DNA from: Woeseiaceae bacterium
GTDB lineage: Bacteria; Pseudomonadota; Gammaproteobacteria; Steroidobacterales; Woeseiaceae
NCBI GenBank assembly: GCA_024640365.1
Contig: JAHEFE010000005.1
Location: forward strand, 1 to 64,000
Reading direction: 5' to 3'
Length of the DNA stretch: 64,000 bases
Part shown: in pieces, positions 1 through 8,808 of the stretch
Layout: every line of letters begins with the position of its first letter
Numbering within the stretch: position 1 is the first letter of the stretch
Made by a program: the position numbers and the translations under genes
The notes under the pieces: model-generated
Database searches by the model: none
Seen by the model: only the letters and a program-made list of their open reading frames with translations
Told to the model about the DNA's origin: nothing

Positions 1-1919
1 GCTGTTGAAGCGATATTACAAGGCGAGTTATTCGCATTCAAACATGTACCATCCCAATCGAAATAGTCATGAATGTAGGTCTCACCAGCAGACATACGGA
101 TGTTGGTGTTACCAGCGATCGGTAAGTAGTACAGACCCCAGTTAGCGAAGAACTTTTGCTTGCCGTCGCCGTTTGGATCATACACAACGGCCAAACGCGG
201 TGCGATCTGATTGTCGATCTTGATAAACGTGTCGCCAGAAGCGTTCAGGTTTTCAAAGTTTTCGGAGCGTAAACCGGCCTCAAAGGACAGTTTTTCATTG
301 AAGTCCCACGTGTCCTGAATGTAAAGCGCATTTGTATTAACACCAAATGTGCCACCGGATATGTAGGTACGTAGGCGAACTGAGGAACCGCTTGGGCATT
401 CAGCCGGCGTACAACCAGAATACGCGCCACCTTCATCAAGCAACCAGTACTGGCCACCCGAGAATGTCGTATTGTTTACCGCGGTGTTCGTCTCTTCGTC
501 GTAACCGAAGTCGATCATGTGATCGCCAATCGACCAGCTGACATCAAAACGCGTCATTTCGCGCTTGTCCGTACCAACATCGATAAATGCACTTGCTGTC
601 GCACTGACGGGCGTAAAGTCGCCGCCGTTATAACGAGCCACATATGGCAGATCTGCGGTTCCCGGAAGTGTTGTCCGGTTAGCTTCGTTTTCACCGTAGG
701 AAGCTGACACAGTCAGGTTGTCGGTGAGGTTACCCGTGTAGGTTGCGATCCAGTTGTCGCCACCAGACCGGAATTCGGTTACACCTTGATAATCACCCAA
801 TACACGAGTGTCTGCGTCATATTCATACGCATCTTCGTAATTTGTGCGTGAGTCAGAGAAGTTGGTGTATTCCAAACGATGGTTATCGGTGATGTAGGCA
901 TCCAGCTTTACGCCGTAAAAATCTTCCGCTGTATTGGCCTTGTAACCCCTACCGGAAATACGTCCGTAATACTCGTCGTTGGTATCGCCTCTGTTGTACA
1001 AAGCATAATAGAACAGACGATCCTTGATGATCGCGCCTGATGCATAGAGATCAAAATTCGCATCGTTGCTCACGTCTTCGTCGTTAAGCGCAGCATACGT
1101 ATTCGGGCTGGTTCCAAGCTGGCTTTCATAATAGATGTTAGTTCCGGCCTTGAAATCATTTGAACCACTCTTGGAGCGCGCGTTCATTACGCCACCAGTT
1201 GCACGGCCATACTTGGCAGAGTAGCCACCGGTCTTGATTTGGAGCGTCTCGTAGAACTCAAAAGGAACCTTTGAAAAGCCCAGGCCATTACGGAAGTTCG
1301 TTGTGTTCAGGCCGTTGATGTAGCTGGTATTTTCAGCAACAGACGCACCAGCGAAACTGGTGTTGTCATCAAAAGCGGTATCGCCTTTATGAACGCCTGG
1401 AGCCAGCAATGACACTGACGTCAGGTCACGCCCAACAGGCATGTCCAGCAGCTCATCTGTGCCTATAACCAGGCCTGATTCTGCAATGCTGGTATCAACT
1501 GCTGCAATGCGCTTGCCCGTGACTATGATCTGTTCGATCGTTGAGGCGTCCACACCGAGGTACACCGTAGAGGTGCCGCCCATGGAGACATCAACAGTTT
1601 GGGTGTCCACAACGTTGCCGCCCTGAAGCACATTCACTTCGTAGGAGCCCGGTGGAAGACTGCTGAAACGGAAAGAACCGTCAGCATCAACTGCCGAGGT
1701 CTTGGATGTGCCACGTGATGTATCAGAAATTTCGATAACAACACTGGAATCAGCTCCGCTGACTGTGCCACGAATTGCGCCCTCAGAACTCTGAGCAAAA
1801 GCGCTAGACGTCGCCAAACCAAAAAGAAGCGTAATGGACGCAATGGTGCCAATAAACTTCCTGGTTACAGACGTAGCTGACGGCTCGCACGAAAGTGCGC
1901 TAATTAATTTGCCGACCAT
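1..1919 (-). CDS. TonB-dependent receptor with carboxypeptidase-regulatory-like N-terminus (Oar type), 3' part outside window
   Basis: Outer-membrane beta-barrel transporter or receptor, substrate unknown. The frame stays open from the ATG at 1919 to the window edge (about 639 residues), so the C-terminal barrel is missing. Start: AAGGGGA lies 8 bases upstream. Residues 21-43 form a signal peptide ending in AFAQ. Residues about 45-120 are a carboxypeptidase-regulatory-like (CnaB-like) domain with the typical GSFRFSSLPPGSYEV pattern. EQIIVTG at 129-135 is a TonB-box-like motif. A plug follows (DMPVGRDLTSVSLLAPG) and then aromatic-rich barrel strands. This order is typical of the large Oar-like receptors of about 1000 residues. 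It is a single gene with a 750-base 5' gap. The peptidases nearby make peptide uptake plausible, but that is inference. Confidence 0.9.
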   Translation of the reverse strand, partial: MVGKLISALSCEPSATSVTRKFIGTIASITLLFGLATSSAFAQSSEGAIRGTVSGADSSVVIEISDTSRGTSKTSAVDADGSFRFSSLPPGSYEVNVLQGGNVVDTQTVDVSMGGTSTVYLGVDASTIEQIIVTGKRIAAVDTSIAESGLVIGTDELLDMPVGRDLTSVSLLAPGVHKGDTAFDDNTSFAGASVAENTSYINGLNTTNFRNGLGFSKVPFEFYETLQIKTGGYSAKYGRATGGVMNARSKSGSNDFKAGTNIYYESQLGTSPNTYAALNDEDVSNDANFDLYASGAIIKDRLFYYALYNRGDTNDEYYGRISGRGYKANTAEDFYGVKLDAYITDNHRLEYTNFSDSRTNYEDAYEYDADTRVLGDYQGVTEFRSGGDNWIATYTGNLTDNLTVSASYGENEANRTTLPGTADLPYVARYNGGDFTPVSATASAFIDVGTDKREMTRFDVSWSIGDHMIDFGYDEETNTAVNNTTFSGGQYWLLDEGGAYSGCTPAECPSGSSVRLRTYISGGTFGVNTNALYIQDTWDFNEKLSFEAGLRSENFENLNASGDTFIKIDNQIAPRLAVVYDPNGDGKQKFFANWGLYYLPIAGNTNIRMSAGETYIHDYFDWDGTCLNANNSPCNIAST

Positions 1920-2669
1920 GAAAAGTCCCCTTAAGTAAGGATTATATTGTCAATTTCGGGCGCAACATCCCTGCCATCTCATTGAAACGGTAACAGATAC
2001 CTTTGTGCCCAAGCTTTGGTATGCAGCATAAAAACTACAGTGTGGTGAGAATATTACATTCTTATCGGGTAAACAAGGTTCTATCAATTGAGTGCAAGTA
2101 AAATGTCTTCCTGATTGATGTATCTATTGTAAGTATCTGAAAAATAATCAGTTATTGTTCTTCTCTGGTTTGAGTTATATCATTCAAAAGGTGACAATTA
2201 GGTGCTACTGCACGATTTGCGCAATAGGGTGTGGCTAATTAGCAACAATAGTAGAAATATATGATGCAGTGGAGGATTTACAGGAGTGAAAGACCAGTTT
2301 GGCCGAAATGCCATCCAGGCGATTGATAATTTCTATGTGGCTGGTTGTATTCCCGGCCAGCAGATTTGATCGGTGAAGATATCGGTCGAAAAAAACCGCA
2401 CTACTGAGTAGTGACCGTTCTAAATCCCGCGGCACTTTACCCGGCACAGATACACTGAATAATTGAGGTTTGACAGGATACAAGCAGTTTTTCTGCTTGT
2501 TTGTTGCCAAGAGAGTTAAGTCATTTGCGGCCGCAAAGGAATCCGTCACCGGAATCAAGGCTCAATATGTACAGCCCGCAGCGAAAGTGATTGAACTGCG
2601 AATTGGCATGCATGGTAATCAATGCCAGCATATTTGGTACTGAGGGAAGGTCTGTCAGAGGACATGGAG
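1920..2669. other. Gene-poor region between the TonB receptor and the DUF4136 lipoprotein
   Basis: About 750 bases that should hold the receptor promoter (minus strand) and the lipoprotein promoter (plus strand). It is visibly AT-richer between about 2040 and 2200. A 107-codon minus-strand frame at 2235-2558 has no recognisable motif, no good ribosome site and low-complexity-free but unfamiliar sequence, so I do not call it. No tRNA or clear ncRNA seen. Confidence 0.5.
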
Positions 2670-3257
2670 ATGATCACGAAACCCAGACTATTAGGTAAAA
2701 TTTTCAGGACGTTAGCCATTACCGTGTTCACGATACTGGTTGGTGCGTGTGCAACTATTAGTACCGGTTCTCACTATGACGAGCACCACAACTTTGTCGG
2801 CTATCACACGTTTTCCTGGATTGCTGCCAATCCGTATGTCAAAGCTATAGACGAGGAACCGGCAAAGGTAAATCCGCTGACCCAACTAAAGATTGAACGG
2901 GCGCTGCGCGCGGAACTCGAGTCTCGAGGTTATGTGTTTGTCGACGACAAAGAGGTGGCAGATTTTGTGTTGGGATACACGGTCGGCACCCGCCAGAAAG
3001 TAAATATTGAATCGTACCCGTCCATGTATCGTGGCTATTGGGGTTGGCATTCTTACAACGATGTGTATTTTAGCCACGAGTATCGAGAATACAGTTACGA
3101 TCAGGGCACGTTAGGTGTCGATGTGTTTGACGGCAAGTCGCATCAGCCGGTGTGGCATGGTTGGGCCACCAAGACAGTTACTGCAAGTGATCGTGAAGAC
3201 CCTAGCCAAACAATTATTAAAGCTGTCGCCCTTATTTTCGATAAGTTTCCATACTAA
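2670..3257 (+). CDS. DUF4136 family lipoprotein
   Basis: Predicted outer-membrane or periplasmic lipoprotein of 195 residues; the DUF4136 family has no established biochemical role. I chose the ATG at 2670 because GAGG lies 8 bases upstream and it gives a short signal (KPRLLGKIFRTLAITVFTIL) ending in the lipobox LVGAC with Cys27. The longer frame from 2622 and the ATG at 2664 are less convincing. The mature part has the family pattern: YHTFSWI near the start, a stretch of helix (IERALRAELESRGYV), then VADFVLGYTVG and a late LGVDVFDGKSHQPVWHGWA block. A strong hairpin terminator follows at 3296. Probably monocistronic. Confidence 0.8.
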   Translation: MITKPRLLGKIFRTLAITVFTILVGACATISTGSHYDEHHNFVGYHTFSWIAANPYVKAIDEEPAKVNPLTQLKIERALRAELESRGYVFVDDKEVADFVLGYTVGTRQKVNIESYPSMYRGYWGWHSYNDVYFSHEYREYSYDQGTLGVDVFDGKSHQPVWHGWATKTVTASDREDPSQTIIKAVALIFDKFPY

Positions 3258-3295
3258 TGGCGCGAGATCGCAGCCTATAGCTGCAGAGTGGACAG

Positions 3296-3327
3296 AAAAT
3301 AATGGCTCCATTTGGAGCCATTATTTT
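3296..3327. terminator. Bidirectional hairpin terminator
   Basis: GGCTCC and GGAGCC arms around a 4-base loop, extended by AATAAT/ATTATT pairing to about 15 bp. T-rich sequence follows on both strands. It lies between the plus-strand DUF4136 stop (3257) and the minus-strand S9 peptidase stop (3341), so it can end both transcripts. Confidence 0.85.
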
Positions 3328-3340
3328 ATTTCAATATTGC

Positions 3341-5302
3341 TTATTGTTCTTTGCTGGGCTGACCACTGCCCTTGAGATATTTGTCCAGAAAACCGAGGAA
3401 AGCTTCGGATGCGGCGATGCGGTTGTCGCGCCGACGGAAGCCATGTCCTTCATCGGGGAAGACCACGTATTCCACAGGAACTTCATTGGCCTGGATGGCA
3501 GCCACCAGCTCATCGCTTTCAGCCTGCAACACTCGAGGATCATTGGCACCCTGAATTACGAGAGTGGGCTTGATGATATTGCCCGCATGAAACAAGGGAG
3601 AAATACGTCGGTGACGCTCGCCGTCCACGGCCGGATCTCCCATTTCATCGTATAGCGATTCTTTAAATGACTCCCACCAGGGCGGAATGCTTGTGAGGGT
3701 ACGAACCCAATTGGTGACTCCAAATATGTCGATGCCCACATCAAACACATTGGGCTCAAAAGCCAATGCCGCGGCCACCATGTAGCCACCATAGGAACCG
3801 CCAATAATGCCGATTTTGTCTTTCTCGACCCAGTCCAGTGACTCAAGGTACTTTCGTCCGTAGACGATATCCTGAAGATCGCTTTCGCCGTGATGACGGT
3901 CATCCAGATGATAGAACGTCTTGCCATAACCTGATGAGCCACGATTGTTCGCAGCGATTACCGCATAGCCGTGATTGACCAGGTGTTGAATGGTGGGGTT
4001 ATACCCGGTACGGCTTTGCCCGCCAGGACCACCGTGCACCCAAACCAGGGCTGGAACAGGATTCTCGGCGCTGGCATTTAGTGGTCGATAAAGTATCGAT
4101 GGGATGTCCAGGCCGTCGAAACTTTTGTAACGAACAACACTACTGTTGACCAGGTCATTCTGATCTATGGCTGCATTCAAGGCGTTAGTCAGTTGCCTGG
4201 ATGTATGTGATACAAGGTCAATGACGTGGATGTCAGACGGAGAATTAGCAGCATTAACAATTAGCGCGATTTGTTTTTCGTCATGCGAAAAACGAATACT
4301 TCTCAACTCACCTTGTGGCAGAGGCGGCAACTCCACAACTTTGTCGGTCGTCATGTCCGTAATGGTCACTTCGGTGCTTGCATCTGCGTTGACACTGCTG
4401 ACTCGATAGCGTCCGCTAGGTGCGTAGGATACGTTGGAGACATCCCAGTTGGCTTCCAATACAGCTGATTTCTCTCCGCTCTTCAGGTCGTATTGCCATG
4501 CCTGATTGAATTCGCCGAACTCGTTTGTGGCGTAGAGTAGATAAGCATTATCAGGGGTGAAGCCGTAGGCGGAATACTCAATATTTCCTTTGTGGCCTGT
4601 AATCAACGATGGTTCGAGCTTTTTCGATTGCAGGTCAACGATATAAATATCAGAGTCGGCACTTGTCCTTGGTTTATCCAGAACCAGCCAGCGCCCATCG
4701 CCACTGATCGCGGATACCGCCATTCCCGGGTTTTCGAAAACTAGCACTCTGCTGTAATCAGCTGCAGAGTACTTGTAGACGTCGAAATTCTTCTGATCGC
4801 GTTCGGTAGACAGTAAATAAAAGTATTGACCATCACTCTGCCATTCCAAAAATGATGCCTTCAAATTTTCGCCTGGAGTCAGGTCCTGGTATTTTCCATC
4901 TTCCTCCCGAACAATAACGTGATTGAGTTCGTTACCGCCGTTGTCGTAGGTGTACAGCATGCGGCCGTCTTTGGGGAACCAGCTCAGAGCAAAGATCGCG
5001 TTGTCAGTAGAATTGGTGAGTTGTTTAATATCTCCGCCTTTGATCGGCAGTTCATAGGCGTTAAAAACACCGCTAATGTCGGAAGATATCAACAATGAAT
5101 TGTCTGCTGGTGAAAAGGCATAGCCACCGGCTAACGCATAAGTCTTGGTCTCGAAGAATTCTTTGGCGCTATATTCTTTGACTGGCTGCCGCGCTGCCTG
5201 GCTCGAAGGGGCGGAGTTGTTGGCATCTTTGTCCGGCTGGCAAGCAGCAAGACCAATGACCGATAAAAGTGACGCGATCAATACGTTTGTTTTGATTTGC
5301 AC
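3341..5302 (-). CDS. S9 family (prolyl oligopeptidase-type) serine peptidase, lipoprotein
   Basis: Secreted, lipid-anchored peptidase that probably trims short peptides, often after proline, in the periplasm or at the outer membrane. It has 653 residues, the usual S9 size. Residues 1-21 are a lipoprotein signal ending in GLAAC. Residues about 60-390 are beta-propeller WD/PD40-like repeats (NAIFALSWFPKDGRMLYTY, VSYAPSGRYRV). The C-terminal alpha/beta-hydrolase has nucleophile Ser503 in GGSYGG, Asp588 in GANDPRV and His620 in DEGHGF, with normal spacing. Start is GTG with AAGGAG upstream. It ends at the shared terminator and is divergent from an MFS gene. The exact substrate (dipeptidyl versus oligopeptidyl) cannot be read from sequence. 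Confidence 0.93.
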   Translation of the reverse strand: MQIKTNVLIASLLSVIGLAACQPDKDANNSAPSSQAARQPVKEYSAKEFFETKTYALAGGYAFSPADNSLLISSDISGVFNAYELPIKGGDIKQLTNSTDNAIFALSWFPKDGRMLYTYDNGGNELNHVIVREEDGKYQDLTPGENLKASFLEWQSDGQYFYLLSTERDQKNFDVYKYSAADYSRVLVFENPGMAVSAISGDGRWLVLDKPRTSADSDIYIVDLQSKKLEPSLITGHKGNIEYSAYGFTPDNAYLLYATNEFGEFNQAWQYDLKSGEKSAVLEANWDVSNVSYAPSGRYRVSSVNADASTEVTITDMTTDKVVELPPLPQGELRSIRFSHDEKQIALIVNAANSPSDIHVIDLVSHTSRQLTNALNAAIDQNDLVNSSVVRYKSFDGLDIPSILYRPLNASAENPVPALVWVHGGPGGQSRTGYNPTIQHLVNHGYAVIAANNRGSSGYGKTFYHLDDRHHGESDLQDIVYGRKYLESLDWVEKDKIGIIGGSYGGYMVAAALAFEPNVFDVGIDIFGVTNWVRTLTSIPPWWESFKESLYDEMGDPAVDGERHRRISPLFHAGNIIKPTLVIQGANDPRVLQAESDELVAAIQANEVPVEYVVFPDEGHGFRRRDNRIAASEAFLGFLDKYLKGSGQPSKEQ

Positions 5303-5472
5303 AAAAATTCTCCTTACTGAATTGGTATCTATACAGGTCCTGCTTCACATTACCTTGGCTGGGGCCTTGTTCGTGGTCTTTTTGGTTCACGTTGTGACTC
5401 ATTGTTTCTTAATTATGGTAGCTGGTGCCACAATATCGGAATTGTCACCAAATCCAAGACCAGTAAATATAA

Positions 5473-6621
5473 ATGGCAGTGAACCAGAGCTATCTTTCCG
5501 ATCGTAGCAAAAGCCTCATAGCGGTGATTGCTTCGATGGTTGTTGTTAATCTGGTCTATGGCCTGACCCTGCCACTATTGTCGCTCGTCCTTGATGCTCA
5601 GGGTATAAGCAAGACCGTCATAGGAATCAATATAGTAGCTCAAGCGAGTGCTGGAGTTGTGCTAGCGCCATTTGTACCTCGCCTGCTGCATCGTGTGGGT
5701 CCTGGCCGTTGTATGCAGTTTGCCACTTTACTGGCGGCGACCACGCTTGTTGTTCTCGGTTTGTTCCAAAATGTCTACTTGTGGTTTCCGCTGCGGTTTC
5801 TGCTTGGCGCTTCTGCCGCCATTTTGTGGTCGTCAAGTGAGGCGGTAATTAATGAACTTGTCGACGATAATTGGCGCGGTCGAATTATTGGTATTTATGG
5901 TTCAGCTGGCGCGGCCGGATTCGCCATGGGTCCGCTGGTTCTGGTAGCTACCGGATCCGTTGGTCTTATGCCGTTTATCGTTACAGCGTGTCTTGTGGTA
6001 ATAGCCAGTCTCCCATTGTTTTGGCTTAAGAATGACGGTAATGCGGATGGCAAGCACGAACGGCCCAGCCTTCGACGTATTTTTCGGCTGGTTCCGCATA
6101 TCATGTTTCTTAACTTTACCTATGCAGCCGCGGTCGAGGCCTTCATTGCATTCTTCCCTCTGTTCGGAATTAATATTGGCCTGGGAGAGGCTCGCACGCT
6201 GTCGTTGCTCACAGTATTTGCGATAGGCGGCGTCGTACTGCAGTTGCCGCTTGGCTGGCTTGCGGATCATGTAAACCGACAGAGACTATTGTTGTTCTGT
6301 GTGTTCTTCACGGTTGCCGGGTTTATTGTGTTTCCCCACTTGATTGCACGTCCTGTTGCCGGGCCAGTGTTTGCGTTCACACTGGGTGGAATAGAGGGAA
6401 TGATTTATGCGATGGGGGTAATTTTCCTGGGGCAACGTTTTAGTGGTGCCGAACTGGCATCTGCGAGCGTGTTATTCACCGGCATGTGGGGAGCTGGCAC
6501 GATGTTCGGACCGGCGCTCGTTGGCGTTGGCCTTGATGTTTTGGGCGTTAATGCGATGCCATATCTGATAGGTGCGGTATACGCGTGTTACCTGCCGGTC
6601 TACTTCTTGCGACGCGCCTGA
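5473..6621 (+). CDS. MFS transporter
   Basis: Inner-membrane major facilitator transporter, 382 residues, compatible with 12 membrane helices. Hydrophobic segments alternate with short loops throughout. A basic loop HRVGPGRCMQ sits between helices 2 and 3, and a long charged central loop KNDGNADGKHERPSLRR lies near residue 190 between the two halves. The second half carries a repeat of the helix 2-3 loop in GWLADHVNRQR. The ATG at 5473 follows a weak ribosome site; no better start exists before the first helix. It is divergent from the S9 peptidase with a 170-base shared promoter region. Small drug- or metabolite-efflux families look similar, so the substrate is unknown. Confidence 0.85.
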   Translation: MAVNQSYLSDRSKSLIAVIASMVVVNLVYGLTLPLLSLVLDAQGISKTVIGINIVAQASAGVVLAPFVPRLLHRVGPGRCMQFATLLAATTLVVLGLFQNVYLWFPLRFLLGASAAILWSSSEAVINELVDDNWRGRIIGIYGSAGAAGFAMGPLVLVATGSVGLMPFIVTACLVVIASLPLFWLKNDGNADGKHERPSLRRIFRLVPHIMFLNFTYAAAVEAFIAFFPLFGINIGLGEARTLSLLTVFAIGGVVLQLPLGWLADHVNRQRLLLFCVFFTVAGFIVFPHLIARPVAGPVFAFTLGGIEGMIYAMGVIFLGQRFSGAELASASVLFTGMWGAGTMFGPALVGVGLDVLGVNAMPYLIGAVYACYLPVYFLRRA

Positions 6622-6656
6622 CCCGTTCGCAATGAATCAGCTGCCGTTTGCACTGA

Positions 6657-7088
6657 TTAGCGACAGAGTCGTTTGTGTTCGATTTTAAGACAGTGATCCA
6701 TGACAACATCAAGGCCGGCGGCTTTAGCTCGCGCCGCTGAATCGGGATCGCTGATTCCCAATTGCAGCCACAGGTGGTGAATACCACTCTTTTTAATGAG
6801 TGGCAGTATTTCGTCTACGATTGCGGGGATGGCTTCGGCGCGTCGAAAAACATCGACCAGCTCAAAACTGAATGGAACGTCGGCAAGTGCGGCATACACG
6901 GTTTCACCGAGTATCCTCTCGCCAACCGCTGTGGGATTAATCGGGATTACCCGATATCCTGCACCTTGCAGGTACTGCATTACGCCAAAGCTAGCACGAT
7001 CTCTATTCGGGCTTGCTCCAATCATGGCGATTGTGTGCGTCTTCTGTAGCATCTTTCGAATGAGTGTTTCTTGCTTTAGATCGCTCAT
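6657..7088 (-). CDS. CoA-binding domain protein (YccU-like)
   Basis: Small cytoplasmic Rossmann-fold protein of 143 residues from the CoA_binding_2 family. The nucleotide/CoA-binding start is visible as IAMIGASPNRDRASFGVMQYL near residues 17-37, followed by the conserved GYRVIPINP and later HHLWLQLGI and DVVMDHCLKIEH. Family members bind CoA, and some are linked to protein acylation or persulfide chemistry, but the physiological role is not settled. The start is either the ATG at 7088 or the GTG at 7091; both share the same GGGA ribosome site. It stands alone, ending near the convergent MFS gene stop. Confidence 0.85.
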   Translation of the reverse strand: MSDLKQETLIRKMLQKTHTIAMIGASPNRDRASFGVMQYLQGAGYRVIPINPTAVGERILGETVYAALADVPFSFELVDVFRRAEAIPAIVDEILPLIKKSGIHHLWLQLGISDPDSAARAKAAGLDVVMDHCLKIEHKRLCR

Positions 7089-7163
7089 CACCTGAGTTCC
7101 CGTTAATCATCAAATTCGCGTCCCACCTTAATAATTGTAGCAATGGTTTGGCGAAGTTGCGGC

Positions 7164-7193
7164 ACAAAAAAAGGGCTCCACAAGGAGCCCTTT
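7164..7193 (-). terminator. Rho-independent terminator of the M20 dipeptidase gene
   Basis: Read on the minus strand, AAAGGGCTCC and GGAGCCCTTT pair around a 4-base loop and run into seven T residues. It lies 26 bases after the dipeptidase stop at 7219. Confidence 0.9.
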
Positions 7194-7218
7194 GGGCATT
7201 TCGCCTGGGTGCTGTCGT

Positions 7219-8628
7219 TTAGCTTTTCAGGAAGTGATCTTCGAGCACTGCCGCTACGCAGCTGGTGATTCTCTTACCGGTTTCGATGTGCAGGAATTCA
7301 TTAGGCCCGTGTGCATTGGACTTGGGTCCGAGGAGACCAGTGATCAAAAACTGTGCTTTCGGAAACTTCTCGCCCAGCATTCCCATGAATGGAATTGTGC
7401 CACCCGTGCCCATATACATGGATGGCTTACCGAAGAATTCCATGGAGGCCTTTTGCATTGATTTCTCGAGCCACGTTGCGATCCCCGGCGCATTCCAGCC
7501 TGCCATCGATGATTCGACGTTAAATGCAACGCGGCTGAATGGTGGCGAGGCGTCTTCAAGGAGTCGTTTTACACCGGCCGCCGCGTTCTCAGCATCGCAG
7601 GTTGGCGGTAGTCGGAATGAAAGTTTCAAAGTCGTACTCGGTAGTTGGACATTGCCCGCATTGACCAGCGATGGCAGGCCATCGGCACCCGTAATGCTAA
7701 GTGTTGGTCGCCAGGTGTTGTTGAGCAGGAGTTCATAGGGTGACTCGTTTGCTACTGGATTCTTGACAGCCCAGGGAAATTTTTCGTGTACTGAGTTACC
7801 CAGGACGTCCGCGGCCAGACGTGCCTGCTCCAGTCGCTGCGCCGGAATGTCGACATGCAGTTCATCGACCAATACTTGACCATTGCTCTCGTTTTCGACA
7901 CGACTCAAAAGCTTGCGCAAAATGCGAAAACTGGATGGAACAATTCCACCAGCGGCACCCGAGTGGACCCCTTCTGTCATAACATCGGCACGCAGCGTTC
8001 CCGTCAGATTGCCGCGTAGCGAAGTCGTGCACCAGAACTGCTCGTAGTTGCCGCATTCCGCATCCAGGCATACTACGAGGTCCGGCGAGCCGATGCGGTC
8101 GGCAAGTTTGTCGATGTAGTAGGGCAGATCGAAGCTGCCGCTTTCCTCACAACCTTCTACCAATACAACGCAACGTGCGTGCTTGATGCCTTGTTCCTGC
8201 AGAGCGCGGATCGCGGTCAGTGACCCAAATACGGCATAGCCGTCATCAGCTCCACCGCGGCCATATAATTTGCCGTCTTTTATGACTGGCCGCCAGGGAT
8301 CAAGATCATCCGCCCACCCAGTAAATTCTGGCTGTTTGTCGTAGTGACCGTACAGCAACACAATGTCATCGGATGCCCCAGGAATATCTATAAACAATAG
8401 AGGGGTGCGTCCTTTCAGTCGCACGATTTCTACTCGCATGCCTTTGATGGGTTGCTTCTTGCACCAGGCCTCAAGCATTGCGACGGCTTTATCCATATGG
8501 CCACTTTTTTCCCAGTCCGGATCGAAGTGTGGCGACTTGTTAGGTATTTTTATGTATTCGCTCAGCTGGGGAATGATTGATTCGTCCCACGCTTTACCGA
8601 CAAAACGTGCAGTTTCCTTGTTATTCAT
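7219..8628 (-). CDS. M20 family metallo-dipeptidase (CNDP/carnosinase-like)
   Basis: Cytosolic di-zinc peptidase hydrolysing dipeptides; 469 residues, the usual size for the M20 CNDP branch. The metal and catalytic motifs are in order: GHYDKQPE with His95 and Asp97, GRGGADDG with the bridging Asp near 128, the Glu161-Glu162 pair in EGCEESGS, CLDAECGNYE near 195, and the C-terminal AHGPNE histidine. The lid or dimerisation domain lies between about 205 and 350. ATG start with GGGAAGAG upstream. It is divergent from the Tat FAD protein and ends at a clear terminator, so it is probably monocistronic. It fits the peptide-using set of genes in this window. Confidence 0.92.
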   Translation of the reverse strand: MNNKETARFVGKAWDESIIPQLSEYIKIPNKSPHFDPDWEKSGHMDKAVAMLEAWCKKQPIKGMRVEIVRLKGRTPLLFIDIPGASDDIVLLYGHYDKQPEFTGWADDLDPWRPVIKDGKLYGRGGADDGYAVFGSLTAIRALQEQGIKHARCVVLVEGCEESGSFDLPYYIDKLADRIGSPDLVVCLDAECGNYEQFWCTTSLRGNLTGTLRADVMTEGVHSGAAGGIVPSSFRILRKLLSRVENESNGQVLVDELHVDIPAQRLEQARLAADVLGNSVHEKFPWAVKNPVANESPYELLLNNTWRPTLSITGADGLPSLVNAGNVQLPSTTLKLSFRLPPTCDAENAAAGVKRLLEDASPPFSRVAFNVESSMAGWNAPGIATWLEKSMQKASMEFFGKPSMYMGTGGTIPFMGMLGEKFPKAQFLITGLLGPKSNAHGPNEFLHIETGKRITSCVAAVLEDHFLKS

Positions 8629-8808
8629 ATCTCTTCCCTGTGGGAGACTGTAATTTATTGATTCGTTACACCGATTATAATACTAACTTTGCTCTCTGCA
8701 TTGGCAATTAAAGATTCGCCAACGCTGTTGAAGCTTGTGGAAATCGTTCACTTATGCGTTCAGACTAATAGCTCGAGAGCTTACTAACCGGGTAGCGAGG
8801 AGAGGATT

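Noticed and set aside
2235-2558. 107-codon minus-strand frame
   Set aside because: No domain, no ribosome site, no context; probably chance.
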